From the NCBI GenBank assembly GCA_011033025.1, contig WFMF01000361.1, positions 1 to 64,000 of the forward strand: a DNA stretch of 64,000 nucleotides, given 5' to 3'. The DNA is from Beroe forskalii (lineage: Eukaryota > Ctenophora > Nuda > Beroida > Beroidae). This document shows, piece after piece, positions 54,800 through 64,000 of this stretch. Each line of letters opens with the position of its first letter. The stretch's first letter is position 1. Made by a program: the position numbers and the translations under genes. Under the pieces are notes generated by a model. That model was not told where the DNA came from, made no database searches, and saw nothing but the letters and a program-made list of their open reading frames with translations.

Positions 54800-57332
54800 T
54801 ATCAGTTTCACGCAAGCAATCACTCTAAAATCACGCACATATATCCCTCCTAATCCTGATTCCAAACACACAAACCAAACCCAGGCTTACCAAGGAAGCC
54901 TTGAACTCATCTGCACACACACTAAAAGTACTAAAGGATTTAATACATCAGAAATATAGAAGCAAATGATAAATGAGTGAAGTTATGATGTATGCTCTTA
55001 ACTTGGACATTATCTGACACTGCTACACCTTATTATTACAATCTTCCGGTCTACAGAATGGGGAAATAGGAATATAGATATATAACTGATGATGTAATGT
55101 TTCTTGTGGGAAGATGTCACTTCCCGTTGACAGCTAAACACCCTTGACAGGTGTTAAGATGCCTGACATCTCAATCATTACGCCTAACATGCGGTAATGC
55201 ATTATCATTGAATAGCGTTGTTTTATATGCCATTATAGAACCCTCTGACGTTTTCATCGGTAGAAATTTGGCTGATCGGGGCCATATTGGTTAAGACCCT
55301 CGCCATTGGGGCTGCGGGTCTAAATAGGAAACATCCCTCGGGCAGCGCCCTTGGGAAGTACCGAAAAATGGGCCCGATAGACGCTTGTCTATGTATTTTT
55401 GAATGGCAGAAAGGGCAAAATGCCACAATTCAGAAACGCGTGGTGTGTACTTAGGCCTTGTTTAATACACTAAATGATGGGTATCGAATAGTAGCTTACA
55501 CAGAATAACGTGCTCCAAGTATAAACGTGTAACGAATACATGAAATTACAAGGATCTTGCAGGTGTAATCGCGTGACACGCAAGTATAATACCCAAGCTC
55601 ACAGTTTAGTGAGTATTATTATGGGCAGGAGAGTCGCATAATGAAAGTTGCATTTCAAAAATGGCACTCCGGGGGCACGCTCTCTTAAATAGGAGCAGCA
55701 GTAGTAGTAATGGCAGGTTTGAAAAGGTATATCCGGTTCATACTGAAAGTAACAGATCTGAAATGGAGCTGATTTAACCTTATTTAGGTCAAGTAAACGT
55801 ATATTAGCTGTAGACTCAGTAACACACCATTCACAACAAACTCTCGAGTTAGAGCGTGTATGCTAAGTTAAGCGGAATGTTTTACTTAACGATTAAAATA
55901 GTAAAATATATTCAAACGCCAGCTCTCCCTCTCTCACACCAAGACTGCTGGGGGAAGAGAGATCTAAAAACGCCGAATTTGCGGGTTGTGGATGATATGA
56001 GGACAGTAAAACGTGACATCATTATCAAGGTTTAGTATGGTGAGTTGCTGACGATGAGGGAGATTTGATTGAGCGTGACACGCAACCTGTTCGAGTATTT
56101 CACGGTATTATGACTTATTAGGGTTGCAGGTTGCGGGCTCCCAGCACACCTCCACTCAGAGCAGTGTGAGCGTATGTGATCGAGACCGAGAACAAATTTC
56201 GGAAGTGATATAGAAGAATTACGTCACATGGCGTAGCAGGATCACATGACATATCTCATGATCACATCACATTAAAGATCACGTGATTAATACACTCACC
56301 AAAATAACACACAGACACAACATACTGACTGTCACGTGGCCTGTTTTAGCTCTGAAAGTAAAAATCACGAAAGGTATCTATAATCTATATCATCAGCTTT
56401 CAAGAGATGAATTGCTCCATTGGTTACTGTAGAAATGTATTTCTCAGTGATGGATTAGAGGGAAGGGAGACTTGAATACAAGGGGCAGATGACAAATCAT
56501 TTGCAGGTGGAAAAGGCATAATAACTTGCGCTAAAAGAGGTGCAATTATCAATATCATGCGTAGGAATGCTGAGGAAAAGTCACAATTTTTATGCAATTA
56601 TTTGGTGATTGATGTAAGATGGCAGGATTTTCACGCTGGGGGCTAGGGCCACATATAGAAATTAAGGGATAGGAATCGAAGACTCACTATATATACTTAT
56701 AAATTCCACATTTTCTGTATTTTGTCTGAATTTCACTCAAAAGTCAAAACCCCCATCACTCCGTAGATTGTTCGTGATGTTTCACTCAATAAGCAAACGG
56801 TCGCGAAGCACAAGAGTTTGGGGAAGTTTGTGGTTACTCAAAGCAATTTAGTCCAAGAGACTGCTTCATTGATCAGGCACTACAACTCACTGAAGTCTGA
56901 CAATTGTTTGGGACGTTTGATCCCTCATTTTCCCTGAATGTCGAACATTTCCAATATCCGTCCGTGGTTGGGATTTTATGGCTAGCACAATCACCTTACG
57001 TACGAAAAATGTTAGAAACCATGATGGATCAGAGTTTTTGATGTACCATTGCAATTGTTACCATAGCAACACCGGCATTGATCGATTGATCAGTTGTTAC
57101 CACAAGACTCATAATCAGTAATCCATGCACAGTTACTGTGTATCTCCGTTCACCGTTATATCAATTATTCATGCTGTTTCCTCGAATCATAACCGTCACG
57201 CGAAATGCCTAGCAACGGGTCACGCGTGTATCTCTTAACTTGATCACGTGACAGTAGAAACTTGGTCACGTGCCAAGCAACTTGGTCACGTGCACCACGC
57301 AACTCCTGTCACGTGTTCCTCCTACCGACCAA
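54800..57332. other. Intergenic DNA between STK16 and ARMC8
   Basis: About 2.5 kb of AT-rich sequence. Short open frames (for example 55426-55223) lack protein-like context. Several CACGTGA E-box-like sites cluster at 57240-57310, just past the ARMC8 stop. Nothing else recognised. Confidence 0.4.
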
Positions 57333-58532
57333 TCACTGGAAGTACTGGAGGGCTATCTTGGCTCTGTCGGCGATCTCAGGACGGGCAGCCAGGAGGAGCT
57401 GTAGCTCCCGGAAGTGACCCATTTCCTTGAGCTTGTTCTGCCGGTCCAGACACCCCGAGTCATCGCTCTTAACGAGGTGTGTTATGCAGGTCGTCGCAGC
57501 AATCTGCAATCGGGGATGGGGGTGATGGGGAGCTCTAATTATTATAAAAGAGAAGGGATAATGGGATAGGGGATGAGGTAGAACTTTAGATTTCAGAATC
57601 TATGGCAGTATTAGTCTGGCTTCGTGAAAAGCTCTACAGTGTATTCGCTTTTTCATGTTAACGGTCACTGCACGAGTTGCGCTTGGACCTCACTTTTCAA
57701 ACTTTCACGTGTTGAAACTTTGAAAGACCGCAAGTTAGTAACGCTAACATATGGGAATTTTTTGAGAGCCACGAGCAGTGAAATGGTTCAAAAAGCGACA
57801 AGACTTGCAATTGATTACGCAAATGCGTGCTCGAAAAGGAGGGCTCGATAACCTTAGATACTAACAATCGCACGCGCATCAGTGAGTTACTGTATAAAAG
57901 AATTGCGCGGCTGCGCGAAAGTGTTCGACGTTCGTAATACTCATAATAATATGCGTTATTTTCATTACCTGGAGCTGGCTATTCTCATGAGAGAGGAGGT
58001 GGAGTAAACAGGTCAACAAGTCCTCCCTCTCACTCAGCAAGTCCTTGGCAATGTGCCCAGTGGCGATGTTGATGAAGACACAGACTACCTGTTCCCGTTC
58101 CTCATCTGACCAGGGCCCGTCTCTGCTCAGGATTGGAACCAGCGTCTTTAGCACCTCCCGACCGTGAGAGGTCATGATCCTGAGGGGGAGGTACGTGGGA
58201 GGTCATGATCCTGCGAAATAGAACAAGAAATATAAGGGAATTATATCAACTCCCGAATATTTGGGGATGAGGGGAATATTTTCGTAATACAGGACAGTAC
58301 GACACTGAGCACAGAGAATGCAGGAGGGTTGAGGGCCATGCTGCATCAACGGGTTCCAGGAACTTAGACAATTTATTATCACATCCATATCCCCATCAAT
58401 TCTACTACTTCTTACTGCCATTAGCCCCTCCACTAACCTATCCACTTCATCCGCATCACAGAGAATGTTACGCAGCAGTCCTAGAGCTTTTATCTTCAGC
58501 TTAGGACAGTCGTCCTCCACAGTCTCAAGGAT
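57333..58532 (-). CDS. ARMC8: ARMC8 orthologue, C-terminal exons (GID/CTLH ubiquitin-ligase subunit)
   Basis: ARMC8 is the armadillo-repeat scaffold (yeast Gid5 equivalent) of the CTLH/GID E3 ligase. Exons 58532-58438, 58179-57969 and 57503-57333 join in frame: 95 plus 211 plus 171 nt. The product reads KALGLLRNILCDADEVDR, IMTSHGREVLKTLVPIL, INIATGHIAKDLLSE, IAATTCITHLVKSDDS, RQNKLKEMG, and ADRAKIALQYFQ then stop. The human C-terminus as I recall it reads TLGLLRNLLSTRPHIDKIM, STHGKQIM, ANIADGTTAKDLI, ISNLIWNEE, RQDKLRDMG, CDKAKMALQQYL. About 158 residues are visible of some 670. The upstream exons were not found before the GPCR gene at 59.6 kb; they may lie beyond the window, making the GPCR nested in an intron. 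Confidence 0.87.
58178..58215 (-). repeat. 31-bp duplication of an ARMC8 acceptor
   Basis: On the minus strand GCAG/GATCATGACCTCCCACG is followed 31 bp later by TCAG/GATCATGACCTCTCACG. Only the second acceptor keeps the reading frame (VDR-IMTSHGREV); the first would shift it. Confidence 0.7.
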
Positions 58533-59607
58533 CTGTAACACGCCAAAATGAGAGAGAATGAGCAAATGGTGTATATCTTGTGAAGATTAGGGACATAATA
58601 AAACTCAATTGTGACATAAATTGAAGAAAATAAACGGGTTTGCGTCAGAAAACAATTAACATCATAGAGCACCATGTTCATAGCACACTACACAGTGCTT
58701 TTATACAGTGGGACAAGACATGTTTCATCCAATAGTTCACTGTGAGTACTGAGTAAAACTACTCAGAGTAAATACTTCTTATGTTGTTGAAGTTTTTTGT
58801 TTCGGCTATATGTAATGTTTAGTACATAGTAGAGTAGCAGAATATGAAAAAAAGAACTTATGTTTCAGTTTCATCTTTTGTATTTTTCTGTCATTCGAGT
58901 GTTATTACAGAGATCTTTATACTTCAATTCATTTCACAGCTGTGCACAGAAATTAAATTTTATTGAATGCAGGTGTAGACTGTAGAATGTATCAGACCAC
59001 CGGTTTTTCATCCACTGCAGCAATGAGCAGATTATTTCGTTAATTGCAATCTACATATTATGTCCTCGTATTACAAAATCGCTTGAGAGCCAGTTTTAAA
59101 TTCACCAATTGACTGGTTTATTTCAATCCCTTTTTAACTTTCAGCATAAAGACTCAAACCTATAATTTGTTCATCAACTATCAAGGACCAAGGTGCAGCT
59201 CTTTTATAATAACGTCATTGGAATTTATATTTGAGTATTTATTAACTTTTGATGCTCCTATAAATCCGAGGTGTTCGTAAAAGCACAATTTCCTTGAAAG
59301 ATGACGTCAGTAGTGCCAGATATTTCATTCCTCGAACTTCTCAAGTTTCATGGTTCTGAGTAACTTCATTTAATTTCAGTAACCAATTTCATCATGTAAT
59401 TTTACAAATTCTTCCTTTTCATTATATCATGTGATAAAGTAGGAACCTTGAGTGTCGCTACAAGATATGTAGATGATCATTGATCTTAGATCAGCTACTC
59501 AAGATCACTTCCAGATCATTTCGTTTTTCGCTGAATGAATTTCCCTTTAAATATTTGCTGAATCTTTATTCTGCTCATCAGTAGATCGTCTAAATCTTCT
59601 TTCATTT
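58533..59607. other. Region between the ARMC8 exons and the GPCR, no gene seen
   Basis: AT-rich. It should contain either ARMC8 intron sequence or the GPCR promoter. No armadillo-like coding stretch was found on the minus strand. Confidence 0.4.
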
Positions 59608-61502
59608 TTGAAAGATTCAAACGAGGATATGTTGTCCGATAGTCCAGACCTATCGAACAAGACGCTGTTCGGGATACAAAACGATGGCGTTCGATACACT
59701 TGGGCAGCATACAACCTCTTCATCCTTATTTCCTCCCTTTTTGGAGACAGTATCATCATTATCTCCTCCCTCAAATACAACTCTATAAAACTGCACAAGT
59801 TCATTGTGGTGATCATCCGTCACATTGCTGTCTGTGATCTGATAGTCTCTCTGGTCACTGTTTTCCCCCGGACTGTGTCGCTGCTGGCTGACGGCTGGGT
59901 GTTCGGGGAGACTCTCAAGTACTTCGCAGCGTATGGTATCTACTACTTCAACGGAGCGGGTTTGTTGCTGATTTGTGCCATGACCTCCAGCAAACTATTC
60001 ATCATGAAGTACCCTCTCAGGTAGGAAACGAACCGAAAGCGAAATACCTGTTTAAATGGGCGTTTTCAGCCAAGCGAAACCGTAAACGCATATTTTCATT
60101 TTTCATTTAACCCCATTTGTATTAGGGAAACGGTCGGATAACCGAACCGAAACCGAAATACCGGTTTACCGGGCTTTTTTAGACAACAGAAACCGACACC
60201 ATAACCATATTTATTAAATGGTAACCAGTTGTTTATAACTCTCAGATCAAGGTTCCTGTCCCCGCACAAAGGACAAATCATCTGCGGAGTTCTGTGGACA
60301 GTCTCCCTCTGCATCGTCATCACCCCTTTCTGCATCGACAGACATGACATCGTCTTCGACCACCGGACGTACGATTGCCGGATCATGTTCTCAGCCCCGA
60401 TCTACAAGTGGTTGAAACCCCTGCTGATAGGCCTCTTCACCCTCCTACCCAACATCCTGGTCATAGTGACCACTATCCTCTTGCTGATGATAGCTCGAGG
60501 TTTTGCTCAGCAGAGCAAGGAGAGTTTGAAGTGGCAGGGGGTGATAACGACCATTCTTGTAGCAGCCGTCTACTGCCTCTCTATCCTCCCCTACACCATC
60601 TACAGCTTCATCGGGTAAAATATAGCAGAATTAAGTCAGTTCGGACCGAAACTGCCAGTTTTGCTCTTAAACTGACTTAATTTACCTATGTCGTATATGG
60701 ATTAAAATTCTTTAAATTTTCACAGACGATGTCTTATGCCATAAACTGCATCTATGCAAATTTTGGTATTAATTGGACATTCACGAATGGTTTTATGTCA
60801 GTGAAATGGTCAAAGTTTGCGTGCTGCACTTCCCGCTTCCGCTCCGGAACTGATTTATTTTTTGGTTCTCATCTGTCCGGCATTACAGTATATTTTCTTG
60901 CTATTAGACTGTAAAAATTTTGTTGTTATCAGACTGTAACCATTCTAATTCTGTTGTGTCCAGGTACTCCGGAGCAGGTTTTGCGGACGACCCACACAGC
61001 TTCTTCCGGACACACTACAACCGCATTGTTAAGTCCTTCATCTTCCTCAACACCATCAGCAACTTCTACATCTACGCCATGACAGTCGCTAGTTTCAGGG
61101 AGTTCCTCAAGTCACGGCTACTGATGCTCAGGGTTACCAGGCCTTCCACCAGCAAGTCAGCCTTAACCAAGACGTCCACAGTAGTAGCCAGACGATACAA
61201 TTCAATAAGTGAACCGGTAAGTCCAGAATTTCAGTGAATTTTAATCAATAAATTAAAATAAATTTCAGTGAGTTGGCAATCAATAAATATTCATTTTGAG
61301 ATTAAAGAGAACGTTGGACAGCCATATTGCTAAGTTTCTGTATTCTTGAACACTATAATTTATTAAAGTCATCAGAAAAACTTAATCAGCAACTACAGCA
61401 TTATCAGATGATTTTACAAGGATTATTTAATAAGATATATATTTTCAGGAAGAAGAAAAGAGAAAAGAATCTGAAGTCAAGATGCAGCAGACAGCCATCT
61501 AA
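59608..61502 (+). CDS. Orphan class A (rhodopsin-like) GPCR, 4 exons
   Basis: Exons 59608-60020, 60246-60614, 60964-61216 and 61449-61502 join in frame to 362 residues. Seven hydrophobic segments follow rhodopsin spacing: TM1 AAYNLFILISSLFGDSIII, TM2 VIIRHIAVCDLIVSLVTVF, TM3 FAAYGIYYFNGAGLLLICAM, TM4 ICGVLWTVSLCIVITPF, TM5 WLKPLLIGLFTLLPNILVIV, TM6 GVITTILVAAVYCLSILPYT, TM7 FIFLNTISNFYIYAMTV. An N-terminal NKT glycosylation site is present. The TM3 DRY motif is replaced by SSKLF (TSSKLFIMKYPLR), while the following KYPL is typical. The TM7 NPxxY motif is replaced by SNFYIY. TM6 lacks CWxP (YCLSILPYT). The charged C-terminal exon encodes EEEKRKESEVKMQQTAI. Ligand unknown. Confidence 0.85.
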
Positions 61503-61972
61503 CCTTCTACATTAATTACTCTGAGGACTGTTATGTAATGCAAATAACTTAATTTGTTGTCAATTCTTTCGCTGGATATGTTTACAAATTTGGTCAAATG
61601 AAATTTGTCATTTGATTTGATATTTAACTCCAAAAATGTCTAATTTCACACTTGATAATTCGTGCATACCGCTGGGCCCAGCCATTCAAACAGCCTTATT
61701 TATTCAAATTGCTCCTCAAAATAAATTCACTGACATAATCTGTGAAATCATTTATTCTTCCAGAAAGAACTGGAATAAACCATCGTCACCAACTACTCAC
61801 AATCAAATGTTTACCAAACCCATAATCCTCGAAGGCATGATCGAGTCTTGAGAAAATAATTAACAATTTACGTCAATAGCCACAATAGACCGGCAATAGA
61901 AAAAAAAAAAATGTTACGTCTGCCAATGTTCTAATCAACGTTCTAGAAAAATCCGTTCCCAAGAAGAGCTTT
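61503..61972. other. Convergent intergenic region
   Basis: Separates the 3' ends of the plus-strand GPCR and the minus-strand lectin gene. AT-rich, with no recognised feature beyond short AATAAA-like signals (for example near 61721 and 61773). Confidence 0.4.
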
Positions 61973-63344
61973 TCACACGCACTTAGGGAGTTTCTTCCAC
62001 TCGCCATCCCGGCACACCCCTTGTCCCCCCTTGACTTTGTACCCTTCCATACACACCACCTTAGCTTCAGTGAACTCCTCTATCTCCAGACTTTCCTCCC
62101 CATCTGTGTAGAAGATAACTTGGTAGGCGTTCTCAACTGCAGTGTGTGAGATCCTGGGACAGCTCTCTGACCTGTACCTACTGCACACAAACCTCCGGGT
62201 TTCGTAGCCTGCAAGAGTAGTCCAGCCTCCTCTTGCACCAGGCTTACCAGTGTTAACCTTCTTCATAGCTCCAAACCTAGCATTTGCAGGTTTATCAAAC
62301 CGAGAGAAGCGGATTCCTGTACCAGTGATTTCATTCGGGCCCACATTCCAGTTTCCGTCCACCCAAACCCAAGTTCCGCCATTGTTAATATCGAACACTC
62401 CGATCCAGAAAGTGTTGAAAGATTCATCTTTGCTCTTCTCGCTGCCCCACTTCTCTGTGTACAGGTCGTACACTTGGAGGTTGTGCATCTCAGTCGGGAT
62501 GTGAGCTAGGTCCCACTCGGAGCCCAGCTGATTCCGACACCAGCCCCGGGCATCTCTAAAGCTGAGCTTACCCGACCCCATCTTGTATTCCAACTCCCTG
62601 CGGGGCCCGACATTCAGACTGAAAGCCTTCCTGGTGTACCCACACATCACGTTCTCCCGGTTATCCGCGTACTTAAAGTACCCCTCCTCACCCACTCGCT
62701 GCCCCTCCGTACCCCTTACAATGTAGTAGGGGTCCCTCCCGTTCTGCTGCCATCCCACGAACGTAACCACCAAGGGGTCGAAGTTCTTGACGCATTCCTT
62801 ATCAGTCACCACCGCTTTTGTCCGCTGGTGGAACACGTCACCAGCGTGCAGAGTATCGACTGTAGGGCCACTCTGCAGCGCTGTCTTGATGGACACCGCG
62901 CTCTGTGCGATGGGCGTGAAGCCATGCACCCACACGTCCGCCAAGGCGTTCCTCAGCGTCCTGCTCCGCGCTCCACTCCGTTCACACCGTCCCTCCTCGA
63001 AGTTACCCATGTAGGGGTAGTCCTGCGCGTGCGGCACGTACTGCTCGCGCATCACTTTCCGCATCACGCCGTGCGCATCCCCACTATCGCACACGTTCAC
63101 TGGGTCTCCCGAACTCTCATCCACCTCACAATCCACCAGGTACTGGGTGGAGAGAGGGATGAGCCGGCCAGTGACCTTGCCAACGTGCCACTCCAGCGCC
63201 GCCAGGACAGAGAAGGGCGCCACTGCGCCGCCACAGCTCGCCACACTGCTCACAGGTGTCATGAAGTCGCCTCTCCAGTCCACGTCAGAGAAGGACGAGA
63301 CAGGGAGAGAGGAGGAGAACCGAGCAAAATGCGAGACAGATCAT
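61973..63344 (-). CDS. Secreted pseudo-cathepsin / C-type lectin / sushi protein
   Basis: The open frame 63283-61973 gives 436 residues. Residues 1-225 resemble papain-family peptidases: DWRGDFMTPV, SCGG, LSTQYLVDCE, GEEGYFKYADN, VMCGY. The catalytic positions are changed: the CGSCW cysteine is alanine (CGGAVAPFS), the oxyanion glutamine is valine or absent, the histidine position reads DPLV for NHAV, and KNSWG reads RGTEG. Residues 235-370 form a C-type lectin domain (WCRNQLGSEWDLAHIPTE, FWIGVFDINNGGTWVWVDGN, FVCSRY). Residues 375-436 form a sushi/CCP domain with four cysteines ending LPKCV. Upstream, ATG at 63344 opens a signal-peptide-like stretch (MICLAFCSVLLLSPCLVLL), but it is one base out of frame with the mature domain. 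No propeptide is seen. Probably a secreted recognition protein rather than an enzyme. Confidence 0.8.
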
Positions 63345-63361
63345 ACTCAAAAGCAGGGATG

Positions 63362-64000
63362 ATAAATTTATCCGGATAGTTAATTGTTGTTTGTTAGCGC
63401 CCGTAAAATTGATCAGTGATTGAAATTACTGAAGCAGTTAATAAGCAATATTTCTCCCACGCTTGAATGATTTTGTACTTTTGATGTGGTTACAATTTTA
63501 ATTTTTCAGTCGAAATAACCAATAAAACACAAAATTACGGTTTCTCTCGGAAGTTTTTAACATTACTTCAAATCTACGGAGCACAGAAGAATTAGCCATC
63601 AATAAAAGCATGTGCAGGAGAATCAGGCTTCCCCGCGTTTAGACAGCATTATTCCTCAATTTTTGCACCTCACCTTTCAAGCAAGCTACTTCATATGTTA
63701 CACAGCTGGGGACGAAATGTGCACTGTGCAGTGAGCACAGAATGTAGAACATCCTGGAGTTTTGCTACTACATTCATACGAGTCTTTTACTCTAATCAAA
63801 ACTTCAAAAGACAAACCGCACAACCCATCGCGGCTGATAATTTCAAATGAGTTGTTGATCTCAGAATTTGATCCAAGTAACTGTTTGTTCAGGCAAATTT
63901 GGTAAAATTAATGGATGAATACATAGTTAAAATACTTAGTTGAATTGTGATGAATATTGACATGCATTTTTTTGAAAAATCAACATCCTTTCGATTCCCA
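63362..64000. other. Right edge, no gene recognised
   Basis: AT-rich sequence upstream of the lectin gene. It probably includes that gene's promoter, but no motif can be assigned with confidence. Confidence 0.4.

Noticed and set aside
60020-60245. CCGAACCGAAACCGAAATACCGG repeats in the first GPCR intron as a possible regulatory element
   Set aside because: A short degenerate simple repeat with no structure or known motif that I can support.
1-64000. Retroviral, LTR or Polinton-like elements
   Set aside because: No reverse transcriptase, integrase, capsid-like frame or long direct terminal repeats were recognised anywhere in the window.

Overview
This is intron-rich animal nuclear DNA. It carries a ciliary CEP290 gene, an orphan class A GPCR, a C-type lectin/sushi protein and an STK16/ARMC8/ZSWIM7 set, with GT-AG introns, satellites and MITEs. 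I cannot name the species; the repeat load and moderate AT richness suggest a marine or early-branching invertebrate. No rRNA, tRNA, CRISPR or viral element was recognised.

Layout. Positions 1282-26905 (minus strand) hold one large gene, the CEP290 orthologue. About 37 exons are recognisable from its start codon to its stop. Two candidate plus-strand genes lie inside its introns: a small secreted-protein candidate at 4954-5644 and an unrecognised protein ending at 15388. The largest intron (about 7.3 kb) also holds a 1.9-kb terminal-inverted-repeat element. ZSWIM7, an intronless homologous-recombination factor, follows at 28453-28869. A 16-bp palindromic satellite then fills 30.0-32.1 kb and recurs at 33.5-33.9 kb, on both sides of a gene for a four-pass membrane protein. 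From 34.2 to 46.8 kb a divergent pair of related membrane-protein genes appears twice, on either side of a 100-N gap with poor-quality sequence at both edges. The second copy carries a 4.8-kb foldback-like element (39798-44632) with an 8-bp target duplication, and the first copy keeps the empty site. This looks like two alleles placed in tandem, or a very recent duplication. From 48.2 to 53.6 kb lies STK16, whose fourth intron contains an intronless UBC9-like gene lacking the catalytic cysteine. The C-terminal exons of ARMC8 (57.3-58.5 kb), a four-exon GPCR (59.6-61.5 kb, plus) and a secreted pseudo-peptidase/C-type lectin/sushi protein (62.0-63.3 kb, minus) finish the window.

Most striking observation: many exon-intron borders here are the seat of short tandem duplications that copy the splice site itself. 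The extreme case is a minisatellite of about 50 copies, each with a 5' splice site, after the next-to-last CEP290 exon. Smaller donor or acceptor arrays sit at at least eight other borders, in CEP290, STK16, ARMC8 and a nested gene. A second theme is enzyme folds that have lost their active sites: a UBC9 with alanine for cysteine, and a papain-like domain lacking the whole catalytic set.
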